Positions 21,389 through 33,407 of a stretch of 64,000 bases of DNA are shown here, piece after piece; positions within the stretch are counted from its first letter, which is position 1, and each line of letters starts with the position of its first letter. A program made the position numbers and the translations under genes. The notes beneath the pieces are model-generated. The model saw only the letters and a list, made by a program, of their open reading frames with translations. It did not search any database and was not told the DNA's origin. The DNA lies in contig CAICTM010000298.1 in the NCBI GenBank assembly GCA_903772945.1, forward strand, positions 1-64,000, written 5' to 3'. Source of the stretch: Seminavis robusta (Eukaryota > Bacillariophyta > Bacillariophyceae > Naviculales > Naviculaceae).

Positions 21389-24256
21389 TCAATACTGATG
21401 CCGGGCTCGTTTGTTGGGCGATGAACCACCGCGAGGCAATACACGAGCATGACCAGTGTTTCGTAGATTGCTCGTCTGTCTTCGGTTGTAATCTTGATGC
21501 TGCTGCTGCTGTTGTTGTTGCTGTTGTTGATGCTGCTGCGGCTGTTGCAGATGTTGTTGATGGTGATGGAGAGGCTGTGGTTGATGATGAAGCTGTTGGG
21601 GTTCCTGGTCATCCGAGTCATACAGGGGCTCGTCATGTTCACGATGATACCCTCCGAATCGACGATAGCCGGCCATGGTAGGCACGACCGGTGGAAGTGG
21701 TGGCATCTGTTGTGGTGGTGGCTGCGGATGATGATGGTGGTGGTGCATGAGGTGATCATGCGGCACAATCTGCTCGACCGCCGTGCGTTGATGTTGTTGC
21801 GGATCGGGCGGTGCTACATGTACCATTGCTCCCGAAGTGCCTGGTTTTCGACGAACCTGTTTGGTAATTCCGGTGCGGTCTCGGAGCCGCTGCAGTTCCT
21901 TGCGACACATTTTGAGGTCCTTAGCGCGCTGTTGCCGTAGCATGCGAATGGTCGACTCGATAAGATCGGGACTCGTCACCAATTTTGCGACGTCCAACTT
22001 GGTCAGTGCTGCCCCCTTAGTCAAGTTCAACTCTTTCCCAGCATCTCGCGCTACGGATCGCACCATGACGGCAGCCTCGGTGCAAGCCTTACAGAGTTTG
22101 TGTCCCTTTTGCGTATCCACTTCGAACTTGCAGTCTTTGGAGCGAATGACATAATGGTACTTGCCCTTTTTTGGCGCGGAGTCCATGTTGTTGTTGTTGT
22201 TGTTGTCATCGTCCTCGGGAGCATTCTCACCATCCATGTTAGCAGCCCCGTCTATGTTGTTTGCGTCATCCTTGTTGCGATTTCGCTTGCGACTGTACGT
22301 TCTGACTAGTCTTTCTTCTTTGCGGACAAGGACATTTTCAAACCCGGTTCGATTGTGGTAGCAAGTTGGAAGAGGAAAAGTATCAGGGATGATTTCATCC
22401 TGCTCCACGGCCAATCGATTGGCTTGCTCGGATGCTTGTAGAATCAGACACCGAAATGCATCTCCCGACAATCCAAAGCAGGGTCGTGCCATGCGTTTGC
22501 GTTCGTATTCCAGCAAGGAGGGAGCCTTTTGTACAGTCCTATGCCCCTGGATGAAATCAAGGACTCGTCGTTTCTTGTGTCCAGCTCCCCGTCCCACTTC
22601 TTTGGTCGTATCAAAGAGCTGTTGACACGTGTACTGTTCCTCGGTGTTGATTGTCTCATTGGCTACAACTTCCTTGCGTCGCTCCTTGTAGAGCGGCCAC
22701 AAGTCGACAATGTCGCGATGATGGGGTGGCAAGAATCGTTGTCGGAATTGATCGCAGGGTACGCAGATGATACCGGGTCGTAGAATGTAATCGAGACAAG
22801 TGGAGTGCTCGTCAACGTGGACCTCGCGTTGCTCATCCACGGGCCGCACAGCAATGGGCGGTTGCGATGAACGGCCTGTCGTGAGCATTTGTTGTAGTTG
22901 CGCCTTTTTCTTTTGCTGAATCGGATTTCCCGAAATGTACGCTTGTCGAAATGTGTTTTCACGTGTATCCTTGAGTTGCATATAGTATTTGAGCAATCCT
23001 TCTTCACGGTTGCGCACCATGTGTGTTTGCTTTTCTTTGGTATTTGACAACCAAAAGTTGACCACGGTGAGTCTATCCTGTATCGTTTTGGCGCTGAAGA
23101 GAAGACAATGTGGTATTTGTATTTTGGCTTTGGTCAATCGTTCTGATTTCCGATTGTACACCATGAATGTTTTGAGCAAGTACTTTCCATCCTTCCATTG
23201 TTCTGATTCCAAGTCTTGCAAGTCATCTGGTAGTTCATGTAGCAGATGGTGAATCCACCCCCTTCGGAGTCTCTGATGGTTGTTTTCTGTCAAGAATGGA
23301 ATGTGCGATTGTTCAGAAATGAGAGGCAGCGGTCCTCCTCGGACCATGGTGCTTGGTGACGGTTGCGTTGTGTTATTGTTAGTGTCGTGAGTCACTGGTT
23401 GTGGCAATGGTGCCGTATCTGAAGCGCCAGTGGGTGGACGCTCGGTAATTGTTGCCTCTGGAGCTGCAGTTGTAGCCTCTCCTTCTGCTTCAGCTGTTAC
23501 GGTTTCAGTGACTACTTCTGTCGATGCTGTATCTGCTGCAGTTGCTATCTCTGTTGTTTCCATTGCTTCTGTTGTGGATTGTCGCTTGTCAGCAGGGGCT
23601 TTAGTAGTCTGAGCAGCCGTTGCAATCTGCATGTCATTTGCAATGAAATCTTCCAAAGGCTCATGCTGAGGATCAGTGTCTTTCTTGGACACAGCATCGG
23701 TGATTTCGAAACTAGCAGCTCCCTCTTGGAGGTTCATCTGATGTTGTCGGTTCCTTGCGTGCGGTTCCTCAACCTTGTCATTGCCGTCCACTTGGTGGCC
23801 TTGCTTTGCTTCGGCAGCAATAAACGAGGGCTGCTGTTTGTCCTCTTCCGTCGTAGGCAATCTACTGGATTTCTCGTTCGTATCATCACCGTTGGGGCTC
23901 GCAATAGCGGTAGTCAAAGCTGTATCGGCTGCCTGTTGTTCCGTGGATGCATCATTGCGCAAAGCAGAAGCATGTTCCCTGGACGTGTGGACTGCAGTCG
24001 TAGGTTCGTTGTCCTGTGGCAGGGTCACAACGGGATCATTCGCATTGGCTGTCTCGTTGACAAGACAAGCAACATCCGCATCGCCGCCATTGTGGTGAAT
24101 GGCTGTGTCATTGGTATGGTTGTGGTTGTTGTGAAGTGGAAGGGGAGTGTGATCGTCGTCCATCGTGTTTGCATTTGGTGTTAGAAGTCCGCACGAAGTT
24201 TGCCTGATTTGTCTGTCCGCTGGTTGGAGAAAGCAAAAACAGCAATAATATTGCAT
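21389..24256 (-). CDS. large orphan protein with Q/H-rich tail
   Basis: 955 aa in one exon; not recognised. An ATG at 24163 (MDDDHTPL) would remove 31 residues and may be the true start, since the first 31 are Cys-rich and unlike the rest. Residues to about 300 are acidic, Thr/Ala-rich and disordered. The central 300-700 region looks folded, with RRGWIHHLLHELPDDLQDLE, LLFSAKTIQDRLTVVNFW, LDYILRPGIICVPCDQFRQR and FGLSGDAFRCLILQASEQAN. A basic segment (RKRNRNKD), an acidic run with poly-Asn, and a small Cys pair (CKAC) at about residue 740 follow. A helical region then precedes a C-terminal 120 residues dominated by Gln and His runs. The composition suggests a nuclear protein (inference). No transposase signature was recognised. 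Confidence 0.65.
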   Translation of the reverse strand: MQYYCCFCFLQPADRQIRQTSCGLLTPNANTMDDDHTPLPLHNNHNHTNDTAIHHNGGDADVACLVNETANANDPVVTLPQDNEPTTAVHTSREHASALRNDASTEQQAADTALTTAIASPNGDDTNEKSSRLPTTEEDKQQPSFIAAEAKQGHQVDGNDKVEEPHARNRQHQMNLQEGAASFEITDAVSKKDTDPQHEPLEDFIANDMQIATAAQTTKAPADKRQSTTEAMETTEIATAADTASTEVVTETVTAEAEGEATTAAPEATITERPPTGASDTAPLPQPVTHDTNNNTTQPSPSTMVRGGPLPLISEQSHIPFLTENNHQRLRRGWIHHLLHELPDDLQDLESEQWKDGKYLLKTFMVYNRKSERLTKAKIQIPHCLLFSAKTIQDRLTVVNFWLSNTKEKQTHMVRNREEGLLKYYMQLKDTRENTFRQAYISGNPIQQKKKAQLQQMLTTGRSSQPPIAVRPVDEQREVHVDEHSTCLDYILRPGIICVPCDQFRQRFLPPHHRDIVDLWPLYKERRKEVVANETINTEEQYTCQQLFDTTKEVGRGAGHKKRRVLDFIQGHRTVQKAPSLLEYERKRMARPCFGLSGDAFRCLILQASEQANRLAVEQDEIIPDTFPLPTCYHNRTGFENVLVRKEERLVRTYSRKRNRNKDDANNIDGAANMDGENAPEDDDNNNNNNMDSAPKKGKYHYVIRSKDCKFEVDTQKGHKLCKACTEAAVMVRSVARDAGKELNLTKGAALTKLDVAKLVTSPDLIESTIRMLRQQRAKDLKMCRKELQRLRDRTGITKQVRRKPGTSGAMVHVAPPDPQQHQRTAVEQIVPHDHLMHHHHHHPQPPPQQMPPLPPVVPTMAGYRRFGGYHREHDEPLYDSDDQEPQQLHHQPQPLHHHQQHLQQPQQHQQQQQQQQQQHQDYNRRQTSNLRNTGHARVLPRGGSSPNKRARHQY

Positions 24257-24299
24257 GAAATTAATGAAGGAAGCCCGCCCTAATGGTCTTGCTAGTTGC

Positions 24300-24670
24300 T
24301 GATCCTTGTAATGGGCCTGATACGGGGGACCTGGTTTTTGTCCTGGTGTTGGTCAAGCATGGGTCCATGCGTGGGACTAGCTAGCTTGGAGTGAGATCTT
24401 GAGATGGAAAAAGGATAAGTTGCCCCTGGAGTTGGTCCAGTGATGGGTCCAGAAGTTGGGTACTAGTAGACCACAGAATTTGGTCTCGGAGTGTGCCTGA
24501 CATTTGTGTGGTTGTTGACCCTTGTGAGTGGCCAGATACAGTGGGGGCCTGCTTTAGTCCTGGTGTTGGTCAAGCATGGGTCCATGCGTGGGCCTAGCTA
24601 GCTTGGAGTGAGATCTTGAGATGCAACCAGGGATACCGTAGCGGTAGGTCCTGGAGTTAGTCCAGTGAGT
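24300..24670. repeat. direct duplication, about 130 bp, 217-bp spacing
   Basis: The segment beginning TCCTGGTGTTGGTCAAGCAT occurs at 24341 and again at 24558. Both copies continue through GGGTCCATGCGTGGG and CTTGGAGTGAGATCTTGAGA, with scattered differences and a diverged tail around GGAGTTGGTCCAGTG. Confidence 0.85.
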
Positions 24671-25085
24671 GATGGGTTTAGTACAAAGCCCCGTACAAAT
24701 CCCATCGCGCCTCCTTCCACCCCCTTGATGTTTCTGTGGATGGCATGTTTGCTCCCCAAGCCCATACTCTTTTACAATGCCTTGCTACTGCCAATACCAA
24801 CAAAAACTCAATATTCGACACTCAACCGATGCTTTTCATCCAGACCTGCATGTTGTTGTTAAAAAGCCACTCATTTATGTCTCTATGGATCCTGCAAAGC
24901 CAAGCCCTCTTGCCCCCATGTTAGTTCTTAATTTATCTCTCCTGATCCCCTGGAACTGTCCCAGATTTTGCCTCTTCTTTGCGGCAGCCTGGCCCTCACA
25001 GCCTTCCATAAATAATTCCCTCTCATAACCCCCCTTCCAGCTCTTTGCGCGCCAAATTTAGGGAGGTGTTGACGGCGGAACTCGC

Positions 25086-25110
25086 GATTCGATTCGATTC
25101 GATTCGATTC
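25086..25110. repeat. GATTC microsatellite, 5 units
   Basis: Five perfect tandem GATTC units, about 280 bp upstream of the PP4R3 start. One of five such loci in the window. Confidence 0.9.
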
Positions 25111-25389
25111 ATCATTCCTAATTAGAAAAAAGCTTCCGTAGCAGCTCCACATCATGAGCAACACGCACAGCGGCTCCTCACCAAAACCACCTGATTCGAT
25201 TCGTCATCCACAACCGCAACCACCACCGTCTACCACCACTGCTTTGGTAGGGTACTTTACATCATCTATCTCGTTGACTACCGTCAATAGCATTGAGGTC
25301 CTATTGTTACTAAGGAATCAATCCATCCTCCAGCAATCGCAGCCATCCATTAGCGAGCTAGATAGCTGCTACTTAGCTAATATCATACA

Positions 25390-28300
25390 ATGCCAGATCA
25401 GACCAATCACCATGGTGGAGGAGGAGGAGGATTCCGCATGGAAGTGAAGCAACAGCAGACGAATCGGAAACGCAAGCGTGCTCATGCGTCTGCCGCCTTG
25501 AGTGCCGATGAATTTGGAGGAGGAGGAGAAGAGAGAGCGGCGTCTCCTTCGAACAGCGAAGCTTCCACCGTCAAGACGAGCAACAAGGAAGCAAGACCCC
25601 TGCAAGGGCAACAACAACATACTACTACTACTACTGCTATCAGCAATAACAACCACCACCACAAGAGGGACAAGCCACATCAACAACAACAACCAGTCCA
25701 ACAACCCGAAGGATGGAGAGTGAAATTGTATCGTTTGAATGCCGATGGCTCGTGGGATGATTGTGGCACGGGTCGAGTTGCGTGTCTCCGAAGACCAACA
25801 CCGGTCAAACCCAACACCCCACCACCCATCTTGGAGAATACTACTACTGCCACGGCGAAAACGGAACAACAAACCAACGAACACACCGCCGCTCTGGATG
25901 CTTGGATTTGTCAAGAACTGGGAGAACCCACACTCTGTATGCACGCCGAAGTCGTCAACGATGTCACACCACCCAAAATACTACTGCGCACCAGAATCCT
26001 ACTTAGGGATGCCTATCAACGACAGGGAGACAATATCATTACGTGGTGTGAACCATACTATGATCACAACCACAGCAATACGAATGCCAATCACCACAAT
26101 GCGGCCCAAAAGAAACCTTCTGAAGCAGATGCGTCGTCGAAAAACAGCAACAGCAGTGGCGTCGACTTGGCATTGAGTTTTCAAGACAATGCGGGATGTC
26201 TCGATATTTGGAGACAAATCACTACTGTACAACGACACGCGGCCGAATTGTATCGACGACATCAACAACAACAGCAACAGCAACAACAACAATCACAAGA
26301 TGGTGGTGAAGACGAACCCTTGCCGGCCAATGATGTCTTGTCGGTGCAACAAATGGCACAAAAAATTGCACAAGATCATCACGATGAATTGGAACGACAA
26401 CAGAATCATGAAATGTGGGTCAGCATGACGGGAAGTCAACAACAACAGCAAGGTCAAGCGCAGCAACAACCATCGCAACATCCATTACCACAACAACAAT
26501 CCGTACCACAGCCACATGGTTTTGACGATGAAAACAACAGCGGCAACAATACTATTGTCCATCATCATCACCATCATGGACGGGGCAATGCCATCAACAA
26601 CAACAATACCAACAATGCGAATGCTGCCAACAACAACACTAAACAGCAACAACAACAACACATGGATCATCATCATGGACCGTTTGGAAATGGCGATGAT
26701 GGTGGAGCCGATCTGTATGCGGGGGGATCACCCAATAATAATAACAACAACAACAATGAACCCATTCCAAATAATAATAATAATGTGGCATTGTCGCCGC
26801 AGTTGCCCAATCCACCCACACTGGCCAATTTGGAGGAAATTGCCGATACCATTGCCAGAGTACAGGTGAGTTTAAACTTACTTCCTTACTTTTCTATTAT
26901 GATGTGCTTTTTCTGTGTGGAAATCTTCACGTGCAGTGACAGAACTTGACTCATCATATTTTTGCCTCTCTTTCGTCTGCTGTCTGCCACAAACAAATTA
27001 TACATTCCATGCCGTACACGACAATGCCACAATGCCACAATCATCATTTCTATTCTCTGTTCTACTTACTAGCACATTCAACAACGAGAGTCACTCGCCA
27101 TGTTTATTTCGCAAAACGAATGTGCCTATTTGAAATCATTACTCTCGCTGTTTCCTTCCGCGGAGGATCGGGGAGATTACGGATCTCTGGCAACCTTGGC
27201 GGCATGTGTAAAAACAATCCTCTTGCTCAACGATCCGTCCATTCTGGAACTCATTGTCGCAGAAGAAGTCATCTTTGAAGAAATTTGTGCCACGCTCGAG
27301 TATGATCCCGATTTGAGAGACAAAGCCAATCATCGATGGTTCTTGCGGGAACGGGCGCGATTCCGAACAGTCGTACTCATGGAAGACGCCGAACTCGTCG
27401 CCGCCATTCATCGCGCGTTTCGTGTCAATTACTTGAGGGATACATTGCTCCGACCGACCATGGATGAAAGCACTTTGTCCACCTTGTCATCCTTGCAGAC
27501 ATTTACACATGCCGATGTCGTCAAGGGAGTCACCATGTCTCCGCCACTGCCACAACTCATCAACAACAACAACAATACTGCGGACGGTCAGCAGCGACAA
27601 CAACAGCATCATGATCACGAAAAGGATGTTTCGGCACAGGATAGTTACTTGGTGCGTGTCATTCGAGTTCTGGGAGTGGAACTGCACGCACTTTGTCACA
27701 TGGAATGGACGGAATTGGAAAACAGACCGGCAAAAGCGGCAGGGCGTAACAATTTTTTGGATGCTGCCGATCAGATGCTGACGGATCCTTCCATTGTGGT
27801 ATCGGGTGGGAAGTATCTGGAATCGCAAAAGGTCTCGGCGACATGGCGACAACATTTGGCCCCGCAGGATGGGTCATTGGTATCTCGAAGGATACGAAGG
27901 AGGGGATGTTTGACCTTTTTGCGGGAACTTTTCAACATGGTCCGTATTTCATTGCAACAAAGCGACAAGGACAACTTCTTTTCTGTGATTGTGTCCATGG
28001 AAATTGAGGTCATGAGCAGTGAAGATGCCGAAAAGGGTGGGAAAATATCCGACAATGAGTCTCAGACCAGCAAGATTGTGGAAGTTGGTTCTGTTGCGGC
28101 GAGCGAAAAATCGGAACGCTTCGACGAAAAGGGAGAAAGCAGCTCGCAACATCTGGGATTGGATTTCATGCCACTCGCAACACCCGTCAATCTTCTTTCT
28201 TTGCTTGGAACGGTATTGTCCGATCCAAACACGGACGTGACCGAGAAAGGCCTCGTCTTGGAGATCATTGCGGGGGTGGCAATGCACGACCCTGGCTTGA

Positions 28301-30007
28301 TCCGGAGACATTGTCTAGAGTTTCATTCTTCGTGGAAAAGAAACCAGAATGCCCCACACCAGGACGTCGCAGGGCTAGGACGGCCAGAGGCCAATGAGAA
28401 GAAGCAAGTCATATTCCTTTGCCCTCCCAACGACTTGTTGGCGGCTCTGTTGTATTTGCTGGATGCTGAAATCGATGCTGGTATCCTGTTGCAAGTCTCC
28501 GAAATCATGCGCATCATTCTCGACACGGATATGATGGGGGAGCACGTGGGCGCTGGCTTTGGCGACGAGAACGGCGTTTTTGCCGATGAAGCGGAAGGCA
28601 TCCCACCCGGCAATGGTGGCGGGGTCCAAGCGCAACCACACGAGCAACACAACCAAATGAACAATAACGGATCGGCTGCAACAACAACCGAACAGAAGCA
28701 ATTCTTATCCATGTTCTATGAGCATTTCATTGATTGGGTCGTAGCTCCTTTCCAATTCACAATATTGCACCCACTTCGACGAGTCCCAGACACTGTTCTC
28801 ATTTCTCAATCAGAGTCGCCCTTATTGATGCAGATGATGAAGGCATTCAAGGAGGGAGTCACACAAGATGACGGTTTGTTTCGAATCATACCGAGGTCTG
28901 CCATTCGGACTTCGTTTGCGGTCGAACTGTTGAGCTTTTGTGTTCGTGCCCATTTGTATCGAATGAAGATATTCCTGTTGAAGTCAAGAGTTCTTAGCAA
29001 CGTGCTTAAGCTTTTGAAACCTCATTCACTTATGGACAGCACCTCGGGAGATCGATGTCTGAAACTGGCAGCCTTACGGTATGTGACGCTTGGCCCGTGA
29101 TCGTGATGTAAGCTCGAACACACTGTCTGCGCCATGTCTTACACTCTTCAATGTTCCCTTTTCAGTTTTCTTCGTGCCATTCTGTCAGTGAACGACGAAT
29201 TCTATCATCGTCACATCATCCATCACAACTTATTTGAACCTGTCTTTGAAGCCTTTCGCGCAAACCCGGTTGGCGACAATCTTGTCTCGTCAGCTATTGT
29301 GGAGATGTGCGATTTCATCCACAACGAGAACATCAATTCCCTTATGGAGTACATTGTGACAAAACATCTTTCAGTTGCTCGCAGCGAATCGGCAGGACCA
29401 AGTCTGGAGGATGTGTCTAGCCCGTATGTGAGCACGTTGACAAACTTGCGCGAGGCTTATGAAACTGCCAGGCAGCAGCAACAACAACAGGGGAAGAATG
29501 GTCCTTCATCAGAGTCTGAGAACCAGGGGGGAGATTCCCGATACTTTTCAGAGAAGACAGGCCCCCCGAGTCCACGGGTATTGAGTGGGAAGGCTCTTGA
29601 AGATCAGGTATGTTTACAATCCTCTTGAGTCTTGTCTCGTGTTGTTCTTCTTCACCATTTGCTTACCCCGGCTATGCCTTTGTTATGTTGAACAAACAAA
29701 CATGTAGCGCAAGTTCCAAGAAGAGCACGCAGAAGAATCGTACTTTGACTCAGATGATGAGCAGCAGCCGCAGCCACCCAGCAACACGGTGGTTCCACCG
29801 GCAGTCGACGAAGTTGCGGCCCAAGAAGGGGATGCTGAGTTGCATAGGCCTTCGCGTATGTTCGCTCTGTCGCCAGCTCCCATCCTTAACCACGGGAATG
29901 CGCCTCTCGTCCAAGAAAACCAGCCGCCGCAACAAGAAACGCCCATCCAAGGAAACAACCCCACGACTGGACGCAATAGCGAGACACTTGATGGGAAGAT
30001 AAGCTGA
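25390..30007 (+). CDS. protein phosphatase 4 regulatory subunit 3 (SMEK/PP4R3) homologue
   Basis: Regulatory subunit that directs PP4 to its nuclear or centrosomal substrates. Exons 25390-26865, 27073-29078, 29166-29607 and 29708-30007 join in frame (1407 aa). Order: a disordered N-terminus; a PH-like/EVH1 domain ([20 protein letters not shown], later GCLDIWRQI); a long Gln/Asn/His linker with poly-Gln and poly-Asn runs; then the helical-repeat SMEK core starting [15 protein letters not shown], with [23 protein letters not shown] and [18 protein letters not shown]. The core runs on to [30 protein letters not shown] and [11 protein letters not shown]. The end has the acidic [10 protein letters not shown] typical of the family. 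It is much longer than animal homologues (about 800-850 aa), almost wholly from low-complexity insertions. Confidence 0.93.
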
Positions 30008-30156
30008 TGGCACGAGGGTTTCTGCAATATGCTGTGACTGCCGAAGATGTCAGGACTTCTATATGCACTACTTCACAGGCACAAGTTGTTTGTAGTAGCT
30101 CTATAGTTTTTATGCGTTATATTGTTTGTATGAATGGCCTATTTGCAAGGGTCGAG

Positions 30157-31116
30157 TCACAACGATCGCCCGATGATGGATCTTGGGGTGTTCTCAAAAG
30201 TCTTGTGGCTGTGTGCTCCTTGCTTGGATGGTGGTGTCATTGGGCACGGTTGGGGAGCTGGAGACGCATCCATGAAAGCGGGTACACTGGTTTGCTTTGC
30301 GATAGCTTGGTGGAGTCGGGCTTGGACAGGAGCAAGGATTTGTTGGTCATAGAAGACGGCCTTATTCACAAGAGACAAGTTTGCCACTTTGGAAACAAAG
30401 CAATGCACTGTGAAACTTCCTGAGGCTGAATCTGACATGCCAAGGGCTTCAAAGGCGTTCAAAAGAGACGCGAAGGCGATCGTGGAAGCTCTGGCAGAAA
30501 CCAAAGCACTGTCTCGAACAGCAAGTTCTGTCTGGACCTTGCAAAGAATGAAGGCAGTATCTTTCATAGCTTGACTCATCTTCAAAGAGGGCACTAGTTC
30601 CATGTAGCTTCTGACAAAGCCAAGCGATGTTGGTGGATGCAGTTTCCATTCCAAGCCTTCTAGAAGAATGCGTTCCATGCTTTCAAGGTCTTGGGATGTG
30701 AAGGTGTTTCGACTGATCTTCTCGAACTGACTTGTGGAAATAGCAACTGTCTCGTGGACCTTAATAGCAACGTAAAGGGCAGTTACCACCAAAAGCTGGA
30801 ATCTGTCAGACTTTTGAAGGACCTCCTTCCCTTTTGCCGAAGCAGCGAATCGATCAACATACGACATGGCAATTTCCACAGTCTCTCGGTCCAAAGAGCA
30901 GAAGTCGATGATCTTGTTGGCCCAATCGCACAGAACATTGCGTGTCTGAGTCGTGACGGCCTCGTGGGGAGAGCAAGCTGCGGCGACACCTGATGGGCTC
31001 AATGGCGTACTTTGATGGTAGCAATTGCGGCAGAGGTAGGACTTTTCTTCCTGGATGCGCATTGCCCGAATGGTATCGACAATGTCGTCCTCGTTGTTGT
31101 TTCCAAAGCAAGCCAT
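30157..31116 (-). CDS. diatom-specific cyclin (copy 2)
   Basis: Single-exon cyclin of 319 aa, started at the ATG at 31116 (MACFGNNNEDD). An upstream in-frame start at 31170 would add 18 residues that no other copy supports. The cyclin box has WANKIIDFCSLDRETVEIAM, SYVDRFAAS, FQLLVVTALYVAIKVHE and MERILLEGLEWKLHPPT, closely parallel to copy 1. A second fold follows (FVRSYMELVPSL). The end matches copy 1 in carrying a short NTPRSI segment (compare NTTPRSV there), a possible conserved regulatory or CDK-site motif. Its 3' end faces that of the PP4R3 gene only 149 bp away. Confidence 0.9.
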   Translation of the reverse strand: MACFGNNNEDDIVDTIRAMRIQEEKSYLCRNCYHQSTPLSPSGVAAACSPHEAVTTQTRNVLCDWANKIIDFCSLDRETVEIAMSYVDRFAASAKGKEVLQKSDRFQLLVVTALYVAIKVHETVAISTSQFEKISRNTFTSQDLESMERILLEGLEWKLHPPTSLGFVRSYMELVPSLKMSQAMKDTAFILCKVQTELAVRDSALVSARASTIAFASLLNAFEALGMSDSASGSFTVHCFVSKVANLSLVNKAVFYDQQILAPVQARLHQAIAKQTSVPAFMDASPAPQPCPMTPPSKQGAHSHKTFENTPRSIIGRSL

Positions 31117-33407
31117 GATTATTAAATGTGGAAGAAAGGATTTGTGAACAGATGAATTCGTGATGAGCAAAGATGCCGAATGGATTGAAACCTATCCTGT
31201 CAAAGAAAATATGAGACGGGGAATGGGAAGACAAGATGTGAGCTTTCATTCATGCCGAGGCAATCTCACCTGTAGCAGCGAGCTACGGTAGGTGACCAGT
31301 GAGGTAGTTTAGCAAGTCTCATTCGATTACGAGCTTTGTAGACCTACGTACACTGCAGTAGGACAAATACCGGTATATCCAATCAATCGTTCCATCACGG
31401 TTGCCATTCTGTTCGGCAACTCTGTCTGGCCCGTCCGATTTTTTGTATGCGTTACAACTCGGTCCGGTAGTTTCTGCTAGGGGGTGGTACAAAAGCTACG
31501 GTGGTTCAGTCTTTCCTTTTGGAACAGACTGAATTTTCGAGGCGGTATCCTCGGTTGCCACTTTTGTGTGAGAGAGAGCCCAGGTAGGAGAGGCCATATA
31601 CATGCCACCGCACTCTTTGGGTCCGGTTGAAGTAAGTCTTCCTGAAACCAGGCTTTCGAGAGAACGATGCGTTTAGTACAAAGTCCCACCAATGACACTT
31701 TGCGACAGGCAACGAACGCTCGTTTCCGAAGCAGATAAGTGTCAACGAAGGGCACAAATTGGGTAAATTGGGAAGGTTTCTAGCGGCTAGACAAAAAAGT
31801 ATCCGGTGGAAGTCCTACCGTATAACATGACAGTGGCCGAAGTGTTTTAAAAAGATCAAAAGTTGTGCCTAACGCATGAAATCGGATCATTTTTCGATGT
31901 GTATTGTGGTGGGAGTCAACTCGGCATGCTGTCATTTGTTATTGCTTCAAGTACCGTACCAAAGACGGCAACCGTTCGAAAGTCTGAAAGATCCGTCAAA
32001 GTCCTTGTGATGAGAGTTTACCGGTACCGGGATGGTTGGACACATCAGAGCTGCACCAAACAAACTTACTATCATAGTACAATAGCTCTACAATTGCCCA
32101 AATCCACTGTGGATTGACTCTTGTACATTTGGTTCAGCAACTGATGATCCTTCCGCTCGAGCCAGCCACAGACGATTGATCTGCGATACAGGCAGCAAAC
32201 GCCTCACCAAATATAGGCAATGATCTTAGGAGTGCAAGGGGTTCAGAACTCACACATCAGAAGTAGTCCACCCGGTTCACCTCTCGCTCAGCTGATGTCC
32301 TTTGGATTCGTGTGGCTTTTCGTGCACCTCCTCACATGAGGCTGGATTTGAATGTGCTGAAGGTGCCGCGGGAGTCAGTTTTCTGGCAACCGTACCGTAC
32401 CACACGTCTCACGACCGCACCAATGTTCAAGGCTTGTTTTAGGGTTAGAGATACAAGAGAACTGCAAGGCCAGCTGTCACACCGCTGCGAGAAAGATCCA
32501 CGAAACCCTCACAAGCGTGTCTTGTGGTGACAACCTCTACGTACGTGTACATGGCCAACCCCTTGGTCTTGTAGTTGTTGTTCGCAACCCACCTCAGTGG
32601 TTAAGCTGGTCAATAAGGCAGAAGAGAGTCGTACAGCACATCACAGATCTCCGAACACACTCTCCTGGGACGACCAAGCTCTGTCGTTGGGTGTTCGAGC
32701 CCGTTTCGAAAGTGTATTGGGGTATATCCGGGACTGCAACCATTTGGCTACAAGTTGGGAGATGATAGTTTGGACGACTATGCCCCTCCACTGGCACTGG
32801 AAAGGCGGGCTCTTTTCTCCGCAACTGATCAGGATGAGGTACCGGTAGTTACGGGTTCGCACTTGTGCCGAGGCAGAAAACGAACAGCCATCTTCGGTTG
32901 ACAAGAAATTGCAAGACCTTTCCAAGAAGAAGCGTGGAAACAGGAGTATGGTGAATGTTCGCAAAAGATTCCTTACAAAGTTTTGCATCGAGTGGCAGGT
33001 CAAGCGCCATGCGTCAAAACCAGACCAGTGGGCAGCAGTTGAGGTGGCAATGCTCGCTGTCAGCCAGATATTAGTTGCATCTGTTCCCAACGACAGTGGT
33101 ATCAAGGTTCCGTGACTTTTGTGTTCAATGATGTCGCGACAAAGAGTCTCCCAACCGTTGCCGGTTTGGTGGAATTGGTATGGGGATGAAGCTGACTCTT
33201 ATCATCGCAACAATGTTCTAAAAGATGGGCGAAAGAAACACAACGAGTAAAAGGCAAAGCAGGACGTGCAATGAAAGCTCTATGAGGGCACCCTGGGTGA
33301 TATAATGGAAGGTTTCTCTACTTTTCCGCTAATACGCTGGCACTGGGCAAAAGCTCTAACCTTGGCAATGACACCTATAGAATACGGTAGTGAATTGTAT
33401 ATCTGTA
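31117..33407. other. intergenic, 2.3 kb
   Basis: Upstream of cyclin 2 and downstream of the DUF1749-type gene. Several frames of 60-85 codons between 32300 and 33115 have ordinary composition but no recognised family and no splice-supported continuity. They may be relics of an old gene or transposon; not called. Confidence 0.4.

Larger units (their letters stand above)
24257..25389. other. divergent intergenic region
   Basis: Between the starts of the orphan and PP4R3 genes. Contains a roughly 130-bp duplication with 217-bp spacing and a GATTC microsatellite. No gene supported. Confidence 0.5.

Noticed and set aside
32312-33115. Overlapping frames of 60-85 codons, possible old gene or transposon relic
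   Set aside because: No recognisable motif, no splice continuity, and no flanking repeats.
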